Part shown: positions 7,297 to 15,768 of the stretch, piece by piece
How the letters are laid out: every line of letters starts with the position of its first letter
How positions within the stretch are numbered: position 1 is the stretch's first letter
NCBI GenBank assembly: GCA_934154805.1
Contig: CAKPGM010000022.1
Span: 1 to 16,118, forward strand
DNA length: 16,118 bases
Reading direction: 5' to 3'
Source: an uncultured Clostridia bacterium
GTDB lineage: Bacteria > Bacillota > Clostridia > TANB77 > CAG-508
The notes under the pieces: model-generated
The model's database searches: none
The model's input: the letters and a program-made list of their open reading frames with translations, nothing else
Told to the model about the DNA's origin: nothing
Made by a program: the position numbers and the translations under genes

Positions 7297-8493
7297 TTAT
7301 CTTTCTTCTGGATCTTTTTCTGGTTGTTTAGGTTGTAATTCTTGTTCTCTTCTACTTACAGCCTCTTTAAATACTGCAGATCTTTGTAATTGCTCTATAA
7401 ATTTATTTTCTTTTCCTTGATCTGCTGATTGTGCTGGATCAGGTTGATTATTTCCACCTTTTTCATTATTGCCACCTTTTGTTTCAGGCTCCTCTTCTCT
7501 TCCTTTAAAGAATAAACGGTTAATTGCATTCTTTATTTTTTGATACCATTTTTCCTTTCTTTCTGCAGGTAAGCCTCCTTCACCTTTGTTGTTTGGATCT
7601 TCTGGCTTTCCTTGTCCACCTTTTTCTGCTGGTAATTGTACTCCCATTTTTGTTAACATACTTTCATAATCAGATATTGCTTTATTATCTTTTTTAGCTT
7701 GTCTATCTATCATTTTTTCTTCATTACTTAATGTTTTATCTACAAGCACATTTCCATCTTTATCTCTTGCTATTTTTCCAGATATAAGTTCATCAATATC
7801 TTTTCCTTCTATTTTCAAACCTTTTGTTGCAACTGATTTTATAAAAACATCCTTCTCTGCTGTATTCTTCTCTTCAGCAGCTTCTATTTTCCTATTTAAA
7901 TCATCTGCTTTTGCATCATCTGTATAAGTGATTTTTCCGTCCTTATCCTTTGATGATATTGCTTCCAATTGTTTATTTAAGTCTTTTATTTCACTTTGTA
8001 TTTCTAGTATTCCGCCTAAAGCTCTCTCTACAAGTGGATCTTCTTTTATTACTTTTTTAATTTCCTCTATTCTTGCTTTTCTTTCAGTAAGTTTAGTTAC
8101 TCCTTCTTTTTTCTTTGTTAAAGCTTCTTTGTATTTTTTTGCTAATACTTCATCTATTTGTTTTTGTACTTCTGGATTTGCTCTTAAATCATTTACTCTA
8201 GAGTCTATATTATATTGTTCTTGTGCTATAGTTTCTTTTAACTCCTCTAGTGGTCTCCTTAATGCAGCAATCTGTTGTTGTACTATTTTTATTACGCCGT
8301 CTTCTGCAATAACAGTTGCATTATCATTTTCTAGTTTTGCAGCCTTTTTTACTGCTTGTGCTGCTTCTAAGTTAGCCATAAGTATTTCCAATTGTTTACT
8401 TAGTTTATTATACTCTTTAGTTTTATCTGCTATGATTTTCTTTGCATTTGCATAGCCTTTGTTTAATCCCTTTAACTCGTCTATTCCTTCCAT
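7297..8493 (-). CDS. Hypothetical coiled-coil protein with disordered C-terminal tail
   Basis: I do not recognise this 398-residue protein. Residues 1-180 and about 195-280 are rich in Glu, Lys, Ala, Leu and Ile with heptad-like spacing, suggesting long coiled coils. Two turn motifs, DKDGKI (183-188) and DKDGNV (244-249), interrupt the helices and look alike. A Gly/Pro/Asn-rich linker (about 290-310) leads to a basic segment with aromatic residues, KWYQKIKNAINRLFFKGR (315-332), that could be an amphipathic helix. A second Gly/Asn/Gln-rich linker (338-362) and a charged tail ending KQPEKDPEER follow. There is no signal peptide or membrane helix, so it is probably cytosolic. AAGGAGAG lies just before the ATG. 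It follows the 48-residue gene by 18 bases and shares its transcript. A structural or scaffold role is possible but unsupported. Confidence 0.85.
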   Translation of the reverse strand: MEGIDELKGLNKGYANAKKIIADKTKEYNKLSKQLEILMANLEAAQAVKKAAKLENDNATVIAEDGVIKIVQQQIAALRRPLEELKETIAQEQYNIDSRVNDLRANPEVQKQIDEVLAKKYKEALTKKKEGVTKLTERKARIEEIKKVIKEDPLVERALGGILEIQSEIKDLNKQLEAISSKDKDGKITYTDDAKADDLNRKIEAAEEKNTAEKDVFIKSVATKGLKIEGKDIDELISGKIARDKDGNVLVDKTLSNEEKMIDRQAKKDNKAISDYESMLTKMGVQLPAEKGGQGKPEDPNNKGEGGLPAERKEKWYQKIKNAINRLFFKGREEEPETKGGNNEKGGNNQPDPAQSADQGKENKFIEQLQRSAVFKEAVSRREQELQPKQPEKDPEER

Positions 8494-8511
8494 AATTTTA
8501 CTCTCCTTTTA

Positions 8512-8658
8512 TTACGAATTTAGTGCTTCATCGCACTCTTTTAATGTATCATTTATTTTATTCATTAAGTCATCTACTTCAACTTTTAAGTCTACTAATT
8601 CCTCTATTGATAATTTTTCTAATTGTTCTTTTGATATGTTTAACATATTTTCTTCCAT
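8512..8658 (-). CDS. Small acidic helical protein (48 residues), first gene of the cassette
   Basis: ATG at 8658 opens a 48-codon frame ending in TAA at 8512. The sequence is rich in Glu, Asp, Leu and Lys and includes SKEQLEKLSIEELVDLK, which has the leucine spacing of a short coiled coil or helical hairpin; a single Cys lies near the end. AAGGGG stands a normal distance before the ATG, and an extended -10 promoter lies about 45 bases upstream. The 398-residue coiled-coil gene follows after 18 bases, so the two are almost certainly co-translated and may bind one another. The core resembles small clostridial and phage-associated hypothetical proteins of unknown function. Confidence 0.75.
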   Translation of the reverse strand: MEENMLNISKEQLEKLSIEELVDLKVEVDDLMNKINDTLKECDEALNS

Positions 8659-8702
8659 ATGAGTTCCCCTTTCCAAATAAAAAACTTTTTCACTCTGTTT
8701 CT

Positions 8703-8731
8703 ATTTTACCATATTTTGTATATTTTTGCAA
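8703..8731 (-). promoter_or_regulatory. Extended -10 promoter of the coiled-coil cassette
   Basis: Minus-strand -35 TTGCAA (8726-8731) and -10 TAAAAT (8703-8708) are 17 bases apart, and the -10 is preceded by TGG, giving the extended form TGnTAAAAT. The expected start is near 8696, about 38 bases before the 48-codon gene. Confidence 0.65.
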
Positions 8732-8833
8732 TACTTTATGTTAATTTAATATGATTCATACTATTCTATTTGAGTATAACATATAATTTTATGTTTTTTA
8801 TACATTTAATTCAATTGTAATAAAAATTTAACA

Positions 8834-10204
8834 TTATTGAAATATTGTCAGATTTTCTATTGCTCTATCCGATAATTTGCCATATTTTAGTTTTTTGTCA
8901 GATATCTTTTTTCCTTCTAATTCAGGAAGTATCCCAAAGTTTGCATTCATTGGTTGGAATTTATCGTTTGGAGTTGATATGTAATTTGCTAATGCTCCTA
9001 TCATTGTATATTCAGAAAATTCAGCTTTTTCTTGGTTTTCTAATTTTCTAAAAGCATTGATTCCTGCCACTAGTCCAGAAGATATTGATTCTACATATCC
9101 TTCAACTCCTGTTATTTGTCCTGCAAAGTAGATATTATTGTTATTTTTTAAATTATACGTCTTATCTAATAGCTTTGTAGAATTTATAAATGTATTTCTG
9201 TGCATTACTCCATATTTCATAAATTCTGCATTTTCAAGACCTGGTATCATACTAAATACTCTTTTTTGTTCTCCAAATTTTAAATTTGTTTGAAATCCAA
9301 CAATGTTATATATACTAGCTTCTTTGTTGTCTTGTCTAAGTTGTACTAGTGCATATGGTCTATATCCAGTTCTTGGATCTGTAAAACCCATTGGTTTTAG
9401 TGGGCCATATCTTAGTGTATCTATTCCTCTTTTTGCCATCACTTCAACAGGCATACACCCTTCAAATATTTCTCTTTTTTCAAATTGATGCAACTCTACT
9501 ACTTGTGCATTTACTAGCTCATTATAGGAATTCTCATATTCTTCTTTGTTCATAGGTAAATTTATATAGCTCTTGTCCACATCTTTTGCACTATTCTTCC
9601 ATTCTTCTACATCCATGTCCTTTGGTCTTTCTTGTTCATATCTATTACCATAAAAAGCTATGTTCATATCTATACTATCTTTTGAAATTATTGGAGCTGC
9701 TGCATCATAGAAATGCATATCTTCTTGTCCTGTTATTTCCAATATTTCTTTTGATAGATTGTCTGATGTTAGTGGGCCTGTTGCTATAATTACTATTGAA
9801 TCTTTTGCAAGTTCTTTTAATGATATAAGTCCTTCTCCAACCTCTGTTCTTTCTATTGTTACGTTCTCCATCTGCTCTAATTTTTCGGTTACCTTTTTAG
9901 CAAACTCTTCTCTATCAACCGCTAACGCTTGTCCCGCCGGCACACTTGTTTCATCTGCTATTTTTATCAATAATGAATCTAATTTTCTTAATTCTTCTTT
10001 TAATAATCCACAAGCATTCGTATGTAAATTCGATTTAAACGAATTACTACAAACTATCTCTGCTAGGTTTTTATTTGTATGTGCAGGAGAAAATCTATCT
10101 GGTTTCATTTCATATAATTTTACTTTTATTCCTCTTTTGGCTATTTGGTAAGTAGCTTCGCAGCCTGCTAAACCTCCACCAATTACAATAATTTCGTTGT
10201 TCAT
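8834..10204 (-). CDS. trmFO: TrmFO, folate- and FAD-dependent tRNA (uracil-54-C5)-methyltransferase
   Basis: TrmFO makes m5U54 in the T-loop of tRNAs, taking the carbon from methylenetetrahydrofolate and reducing it with FAD/NAD(P)H. The 456 residues start with the dinucleotide-binding motif VIGGGLAGCEA (from residue 7), then show VCSNS (Cys52), PAGQALAVDR, FYDAAAPI, FEGCMPVEVMAKRG (Cys250, matching the catalytic Cys226 of B. subtilis), GVMHRNTFIN, FAGQITGVEGYVES and FQPMNANFGILPEL. The ATG at 10204 was chosen because AAGGAG sits eight bases before it; a TTG at 10222 would overlap the upstream gene. Compared with B. subtilis TrmFO from memory, about 20 extra residues lie before the INLPM segment (roughly 187-207). 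It starts 10 bases after the SNF2 helicase stop and is likely co-transcribed with it. Confidence 0.97.
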   Translation of the reverse strand: MNNEIIVIGGGLAGCEATYQIAKRGIKVKLYEMKPDRFSPAHTNKNLAEIVCSNSFKSNLHTNACGLLKEELRKLDSLLIKIADETSVPAGQALAVDREEFAKKVTEKLEQMENVTIERTEVGEGLISLKELAKDSIVIIATGPLTSDNLSKEILEITGQEDMHFYDAAAPIISKDSIDMNIAFYGNRYEQERPKDMDVEEWKNSAKDVDKSYINLPMNKEEYENSYNELVNAQVVELHQFEKREIFEGCMPVEVMAKRGIDTLRYGPLKPMGFTDPRTGYRPYALVQLRQDNKEASIYNIVGFQTNLKFGEQKRVFSMIPGLENAEFMKYGVMHRNTFINSTKLLDKTYNLKNNNNIYFAGQITGVEGYVESISSGLVAGINAFRKLENQEKAEFSEYTMIGALANYISTPNDKFQPMNANFGILPELEGKKISDKKLKYGKLSDRAIENLTIFQ

Positions 10205-10214
10205 TTCTCGCTCC

Positions 10215-13205
10215 TTACTCAAATAAATTCATTATATCTTCTTTTGATAGTTTGCTAATAAATGTTTGATTTACTGAAAGCATACTGTCAATTAATGTTT
10301 CTTTTCTTTTTTGTAATTCGTAAATTTTTTCTTCTATTGAATTTTTTGTTATTAGCTTATAGACTTGCACATTTTTCTTTTGTCCAATTCTATATGTTCT
10401 ATCTGTTGCTTGATTTTCAGCAGACAAATTCCACCAAGGATCATAGTGTATTACCATATCTGCACCAATTAAATTTAGTCCTGTTCCTCCAGCCTTTAAT
10501 GAAATTAAGAATAACTTTTTGTCTGGATTGTTGTTAAATTCATTTACTAAATCAATTCTGTCAGACACTTTTGTTTGACCTGTTAGTTTTAAATATTCTA
10601 TGTTTTCTTTCTTTAATTCTTTTTCTATAATCTCAAACATGGTAGCATATCCTGAAAATAGTAATATTTTATGTCCAGATTGAATTGCATCTTTTACAAT
10701 TTCTATACATTGATTTAATTTTCCACTTTCTCCTTTATAATTCTCTATAAATAAGCTTGGATGGCAACATATCTGTCTTAGTCTTGTAAGTAATGCTAAT
10801 ATCTTTATTTGACTCTTTTCTATTCCATTTTCTTTTATTTCAGCAAATGCATCTTTTTTAGCTTGTGCCAAATATGATAAATATATATCTTGTTGCTCAT
10901 CTACCATTTGGCTCGTTAGCACTGTTATTGTTTTATCTGGTAATTCTTTTAGAACCTCTTTTTTTATCCTTCTTAACACAAATGGTTCTATTAATTGTTT
11001 AAGTTTTTCCATTGCTTGAGTATCATTTTCTTTTACTATTGGAGTTTCATATAACTCCTTAAATTTCCTATAATTAAATAAGTATCCTGGCATTATAAAG
11101 TCAAATATTGACCATAACTCTGATAATGCATTTTCTATTGGAGTTCCTGTCAAAGCAAATCTTGTTTTGGCTGTAACATATTTTATCGCCTTTGCATTTT
11201 GTGTATTGTTATTTTTTATGTATTGCGCTTCATCTGCAATTAAATATCTAAATTCATAATCATATTTTTTGTATTCTTCTATATCTCTTTTTAATAATTC
11301 ATATGAAGTTATTACTATATTAAATTTAGGAATTGACTTTATCTGTTTTTGTCTTTCTTCTAAGCTTCCGTGTATTACTATCGAACTAACATTTTTAGTA
11401 AACTTTTCCGCTTCGTTCTGCCAATTTAAACACAATGAACTTGGACACACAATCAATGTTGGTTTTGCATTTTTCTCACTCTCTAGATATTGGCAGATAA
11501 CCGCTAATATTTGTACAGTTTTTCCGAGTCCCATATCATCAGCTAATATTCCACCCAAGCCATAATAGTCTAATGTTTCTAACCATTTTACTCCTATTTT
11601 TTGATATTCTCTTAAATTTGCATTTAAATTCTTAGGCATTTGCATTTCTGCATTTATTTCTTTGATGTCTATATTTTCTACTAAATCCTTATATTTATCG
11701 TCTCTTGTTGCTTTTATAAATTGATTTTGTTCTAATATTTTTTCCAAATATAAGGCTCTATACATTGGTAATTTCAAGGTGTTATTCTTTATCTTGCTAT
11801 AATCTATATCAATATCCTTTGTTATGCTGTCTATAAATTTTATAGTTTCATTATCTTCTAATACAACAAAGCTTCCATTTTTTAATCTGTAATACTTTTT
11901 CTTTAATTTGTATCCTTCCATTATTGCTTGTAGTTCGTCTGCGTTAAATTCTAAGTTTGACAAATCTACATCCAATAAGTTATTTTCTATTCTAACTCCT
12001 AAATTTACACTTGTTGTTCCCTTAACTTCCTTTTCCCTGAAGTTGTCTGTTGCAAGTATTTCAAAATTCTTCATATATGAATTAATATCATTTGTTAAGA
12101 ATTTATATATTTTCTCTTCATCAGCTAAAATTAACCTGTTATTTTTTTGATCCAACATAAATCCACTTTTTACAAACATATTTATCAATTTTGCTTCTTT
12201 TATTGTTTCTCTTGATAAAAGTTCACTGTGAGGTTGGTTATCTAATGGGTTTATTTCTATATTGTCATATACAAATTTTATATCTGCTAACACATAATTC
12301 TTTTCATTGTAGTCTAAATATAATTTTGCATATAGTGGAGCAGGAATATATTTTTTTATTTCTTTATAGTCATCTTTATCAATTTCTAAGTTATTTTTTA
12401 TGTTTGGTTCAACTATAGAAAAGAATTTTGATAACTGGTCTGCTGGCATTTTTATCGTTCTAGTAAAATTCTTTCTATATATTTCTAGAATTTTTAGGAC
12501 TGTTTCACTATATTTCTTAGAACATTTATATAAATTATTTTCTATTAATATATACACGTAATCTTTGCCATTGTAAATTGTATATTCGTATATATCTAAA
12601 TCTGTTGATATTTTATAATTATTGTCATCTATCTTTTTAAATGAAAATTTTATATCTGGTTCATTTGGTACAAATACTATGCTTTTCGTGTTATATTGGC
12701 ACTCCATTATAACTGCTTTATTTTCTAAGCAGTTAAATAATTCATCTATTCCACTATTAGAAAGCACAATAGAATCTTCTCCTAATCTTTTTGTATAGTA
12801 ATCATATCCTGTTGATGCTTCGTTCGCATACTTTATTATTTCAGCATATTTAAGCACAAAGTCTAAAAGATTTCTATCTTCTTCAAGAAACATATCTCTA
12901 GTATGTTCAAACTCAAGTTTTGCACCATATCTATATGTTTCTTTTTTTAGAAATCTATCATAAAATTCTGGTAATGATTTTATTTTATAAAATTGTTTTT
13001 CTCCAATTCTTATTTCTAGTTTTAACACATTATTAAATTTGTTATATATGATTTTTGGCTCTATGTGTATATAACCTTTTTTCTCTGAATTTTCATTAGA
13101 ATCAGTATTTTCCTCATCTAGATAATAGAATTCTTTTACAAGTTGATTAAATACTTTATAATCCCCTGGATTTGTGTATTCCAAACTACCATTTTTATTT
13201 TCCAT
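10215..13205 (-). CDS. SNF2-family DNA-dependent ATPase / helicase
   Basis: This 996-residue protein is a bacterial Swi2/Snf2-type DNA translocase, cytosolic, remodelling protein-DNA or RNA polymerase complexes in a role not fixed for this subgroup. The ATPase core is complete: LREYQKIGVKWL (531-542), Walker A DDMGLGKT (556-563), DEAQ box (658-661), LTGTPIENALSELWSIFDF (685-703), SLKAGGTGLNL (902-912) and the arginine-finger motif DRTYRIGQ (935-942). The first ~520 residues fit the bacterial SNF2-associated region (as in B. subtilis YwqA), but I see no CxC...HxC SWIM zinc finger. GAGGAG lies 12 bases before the ATG, slightly far, with no better start. trmFO follows after 10 bases. Family certain; cellular role unknown. 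Confidence 0.95.
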   Translation of the reverse strand: MENKNGSLEYTNPGDYKVFNQLVKEFYYLDEENTDSNENSEKKGYIHIEPKIIYNKFNNVLKLEIRIGEKQFYKIKSLPEFYDRFLKKETYRYGAKLEFEHTRDMFLEEDRNLLDFVLKYAEIIKYANEASTGYDYYTKRLGEDSIVLSNSGIDELFNCLENKAVIMECQYNTKSIVFVPNEPDIKFSFKKIDDNNYKISTDLDIYEYTIYNGKDYVYILIENNLYKCSKKYSETVLKILEIYRKNFTRTIKMPADQLSKFFSIVEPNIKNNLEIDKDDYKEIKKYIPAPLYAKLYLDYNEKNYVLADIKFVYDNIEINPLDNQPHSELLSRETIKEAKLINMFVKSGFMLDQKNNRLILADEEKIYKFLTNDINSYMKNFEILATDNFREKEVKGTTSVNLGVRIENNLLDVDLSNLEFNADELQAIMEGYKLKKKYYRLKNGSFVVLEDNETIKFIDSITKDIDIDYSKIKNNTLKLPMYRALYLEKILEQNQFIKATRDDKYKDLVENIDIKEINAEMQMPKNLNANLREYQKIGVKWLETLDYYGLGGILADDMGLGKTVQILAVICQYLESEKNAKPTLIVCPSSLCLNWQNEAEKFTKNVSSIVIHGSLEERQKQIKSIPKFNIVITSYELLKRDIEEYKKYDYEFRYLIADEAQYIKNNNTQNAKAIKYVTAKTRFALTGTPIENALSELWSIFDFIMPGYLFNYRKFKELYETPIVKENDTQAMEKLKQLIEPFVLRRIKKEVLKELPDKTITVLTSQMVDEQQDIYLSYLAQAKKDAFAEIKENGIEKSQIKILALLTRLRQICCHPSLFIENYKGESGKLNQCIEIVKDAIQSGHKILLFSGYATMFEIIEKELKKENIEYLKLTGQTKVSDRIDLVNEFNNNPDKKLFLISLKAGGTGLNLIGADMVIHYDPWWNLSAENQATDRTYRIGQKKNVQVYKLITKNSIEEKIYELQKRKETLIDSMLSVNQTFISKLSKEDIMNLFE

Positions 13206-13238
13206 TTGAACTTTTTTCTCCTCTTTTACTGATTATTT

Positions 13239-13267
13239 ATTATACACTATTTTCCAGTACAATTCAA
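13239..13267 (-). promoter_or_regulatory. Promoter of the SNF2 helicase-trmFO operon
   Basis: Minus-strand -35 TTGAAT (13262-13267) and -10 TATAAT (13239-13244) are exactly 17 bases apart, giving an expected start near 13232 and a leader of about 27 bases. Confidence 0.7.
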
Positions 13268-13352
13268 TTACATAAAGTAAAAAAAATATAAAGTTTTATT
13301 ATTAAAAGTAATGTCTTTATGAAAAATAATAAATATACTTTAATTAATCATC

Positions 13353-13378
13353 TAAAAAAAGAACTGAATTTCAGTTTT
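13353..13378 (-). terminator. Intrinsic terminator of recD2
   Basis: A compact hairpin, AACTGA/TCAGTT with a 3-base loop (13362-13376), is followed on the minus strand by C and seven T. It lies about 30 bases past the recD2 stop. The stem is short but the T-run is ideal. Confidence 0.7.
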
Positions 13379-13405
13379 TACCTGCAATTTAGCTCTTTTA
13401 TTTTA

Positions 13406-15661
13406 TTAAACATTTATGTTTTCTAATTTGTATTTTAATCCTGTATTTCTTTTCTTTGTTGTGTTATTTGTAATCATATAATTTACTACACTCTGTGGGC
13501 CTATTACTATTAATAATTTCTTTGCTCTTGTAATAGCTGTATATAGTAAGTTTCTGGTTAGCAATAGAGGAGTGGTTTGTGATGCTATAAATAGTACTAC
13601 ATCAAATTCACTTCCTTGTGACTTGTGTACCGTTATAGCATATGCATGCTCTAATTGTTCTAGGTCTGCATTGTCATATGTTGCAACCTTTCCATCATCA
13701 AATTTTACTCTTATTGTTTTGTCTTCTTTATTAATTTTCTCTATGATTCCAAGCTCTCCGTTAAACACACCATTTCCAAGCTCTTTCTTGAATTCTCTGT
13801 CGTTTTCTTTTTCCCATAATATATTATAATTATTTTTCACTTGCATAACCCTGTCTTGTTCTCTATATTTTATTTCTCCATATGTTCGTTCTTCTTTGTC
13901 TATATCTAATGGATTTATTTCATTTTGTAATAATATATTAAGTTCTTTTGTTCCTAACTTTCCTTTCTTGGTCGGTGTTATGATTTGTATATTACTAAAA
14001 AAATCATAATCTCCAAACTTTTTTAATCTACCTTTACAAAGGCTTACTATGGTTTCTTGTATTTTTTCTTGATTTACTTCATTTATAAAAAAGAAATCAT
14101 CCAATAATTCCACATTTTCTTCGTCAACCATAGTTTCTTTTATATTGCCACTTATAAAATTTTCTCCACTATTTACCTTATGGGCATTTACTATAATTTT
14201 ACTTTTAGCAGCCTGTCTGAATATTTGGTTAAGTTCTATTGTTTCTATCTGACCAGATTCTATTATGTCTTTTAATACGCTTCCTGGTCCAACAGATTGT
14301 AATTGATCTATGTCACCAACTAATACAAGTTTAGTTCCATTATAAACTCCTTTCAGCAAGTAGTTCATTAAAAACATATCTATCATAGAAGCTTCATCAA
14401 CTATTATTATATCTGCATCAATTGGAGTTACTAGTAAATCTACACTAAATGCATCTGTATCACTTGTTCCTCCCATTAACTCTAATAACCTATGTAATGT
14501 TTTTGCCTCTTCTCCTGTTGTTTCTGTCATTCTTTTTGCAGCTCTTCCTGTTGGAGCACATAATACCGGCTTCATTTTATGTTTCTTATATAATTCTATT
14601 ATCGCCTTTATAATAGTTGTTTTACCTGTTCCAGGACCTCCAGTAATGATACACACGTTATTGTCATTTATACTAAATATTGCCTCTTTTTGTTTATCCG
14701 ATAAAGTAAGTCCTATATCTTTTTCTGTTTTTTCTAATTCTTTTTTGATATTCTTTATTTTTTTAGTGTTTTCTGAATCCCTTAGTGTTATTATTTTTTC
14801 TGCTATATTTCTTTCCGCTACATAAAATGGTTTTGCATACACCCATTCTTTATTATCATCTCTATCTTCTATTATTATTTCTTCTTTCGCTTTCATTTCT
14901 ATAAGAGTTTCTTCTATTGCATTTGCATCTATTCTTAATAAATCCTGCTCGAATTGTATTAAATTTTCATATATAACAGTTGAATGACCATTTAGTCCTA
15001 TCTTTTCTAATCCGTATTTTATTCCACTTCGTATTCTTTTATAGTTATCTTGTTCAAAACCTAAATCTAGTGCGATTTTATCTATTTTTTCAAAGTTAAC
15101 CTTACTAGCTACATCTATTAATATATATGGATTTTCTTCTATTTTCTCTAGTGCATTTCCGCCTAATTTTTTATATACATTTTCAGCACTTTGTGGACCT
15201 ATTCCAAACTTGTCTAAAAATCCAACTATCTGCCATAATTCCCAATTTTCTAAGAATTGTTGGGCTATTTCTAAAGCTTTTTCTTCATTTATTCCTTTTA
15301 TTTGGGTTAATTTTTTTGGTTCTAATTTTATTATATTTATTGTATCTGCTCCAAAAGCATTTACTATTTTTTTTGCAGTTGCTGGTCCTATTCCTTTGAA
15401 GTTACCATTAGCTAAATATTTTTCTAGTGCTTCTGGTGTTGATGGTATCATCTTTTCAAATGTAGCTATTTTTAGTTGTTCTCCATACTCCGGATGAGTT
15501 ACTAAGTCTCCTGTTAATTTCAAATTATCTCCATTATTTATAAACGGCAAATAGCCTACAACAGTAACCTCCTCTTTTTCTGTGGTTTCAAAGGTTGCTA
15601 CTGTGTAGCTATTTACTTCATTTTTATATATAATATCTACTATTTGACCTTCTATTTGCAA
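13406..15661 (-). CDS. recD2: RecD2, RecD-like 5'-3' DNA helicase
   Basis: RecD2 is a superfamily 1B 5'-3' DNA helicase found in bacteria as a stand-alone enzyme, linked to replication fork and mismatch or damage repair. The 751 residues have the RecD2-specific N-terminal OB-like region (VDIIYKNEVNSYTVATFE, 8-25), helix-hairpin-helix repeats (FKGIGPATAKKIV, 88-100; about 121-165), Walker A GGPGTGKTT (341-349), APTGRAAKRM (369-378), Walker B DEASMID (422-428), GDIDQLQSVGPG (449-460), an SH3-like insert around 630-670, VHKSQGSEFD (678-687) and the motif VI segment YTAITRAKK (707-715). The start codon is TTG at 15661 with AGAGGA at normal spacing. Promoter-like sequence lies upstream and an intrinsic terminator downstream, so it is probably monocistronic. 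No recB or recC is present in the window. Confidence 0.97.
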   Translation of the reverse strand: MQIEGQIVDIIYKNEVNSYTVATFETTEKEEVTVVGYLPFINNGDNLKLTGDLVTHPEYGEQLKIATFEKMIPSTPEALEKYLANGNFKGIGPATAKKIVNAFGADTINIIKLEPKKLTQIKGINEEKALEIAQQFLENWELWQIVGFLDKFGIGPQSAENVYKKLGGNALEKIEENPYILIDVASKVNFEKIDKIALDLGFEQDNYKRIRSGIKYGLEKIGLNGHSTVIYENLIQFEQDLLRIDANAIEETLIEMKAKEEIIIEDRDDNKEWVYAKPFYVAERNIAEKIITLRDSENTKKIKNIKKELEKTEKDIGLTLSDKQKEAIFSINDNNVCIITGGPGTGKTTIIKAIIELYKKHKMKPVLCAPTGRAAKRMTETTGEEAKTLHRLLELMGGTSDTDAFSVDLLVTPIDADIIIVDEASMIDMFLMNYLLKGVYNGTKLVLVGDIDQLQSVGPGSVLKDIIESGQIETIELNQIFRQAAKSKIIVNAHKVNSGENFISGNIKETMVDEENVELLDDFFFINEVNQEKIQETIVSLCKGRLKKFGDYDFFSNIQIITPTKKGKLGTKELNILLQNEINPLDIDKEERTYGEIKYREQDRVMQVKNNYNILWEKENDREFKKELGNGVFNGELGIIEKINKEDKTIRVKFDDGKVATYDNADLEQLEHAYAITVHKSQGSEFDVVLFIASQTTPLLLTRNLLYTAITRAKKLLIVIGPQSVVNYMITNNTTKKRNTGLKYKLENINV

Positions 15662-15768
15662 CTTTATTCCTCTATTCTAATTTATTTTAACTTGTATTAT
15701 AGTATCACAAATAGCAGTATTTTTCAATAAATTTCATCCATTTATAACTCTCATTATTTTTTTCATAC
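15662..15768. other. Gap between the broken gene and recD2
   Basis: Apart from the candidate recD2 promoter and ribosome binding site, I see no gene, repeat or clear terminator here. Transcription of the broken gene could run into recD2. Confidence 0.5.
15696..15727 (-). promoter_or_regulatory. Putative recD2 promoter
   Basis: A -35 TTGAAA (15722-15727) precedes two overlapping -10 candidates: TATAAT (15696-15701) with a long 20-base spacer, or TACTAT (15699-15704) with an ideal 17-base spacer. Expected start about 15690, 25-30 bases before the TTG start codon. Confidence 0.5.

Noticed and set aside
7928..8455. Plus-strand frame that looks like a hydrophobic Ser/Cys/Phe-rich protein
   Set aside because: It is antisense to the coiled-coil gene, which has a ribosome binding site, a partner gene, a promoter and a terminator; the plus frame has none.
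8778..8795. Hairpin AACATA/TATGTT after trmFO as a terminator
   Set aside because: On the minus strand the 6-bp AT-only stem is not followed by a T-run; the T-run is on the plus strand, where there is no gene.
10205..10222. TTG start for trmFO overlapping the SNF2 gene
   Set aside because: The ATG at 10204 has a well-spaced AAGGAG and gives an N-terminus with the dinucleotide-binding motif at its normal position.
13268..13352. AT-rich intergenic stretch as a possible origin or attachment site
   Set aside because: No repeated boxes, direct repeats or integrase gene were found; it is ordinary AT-rich spacer between a terminator and a promoter.
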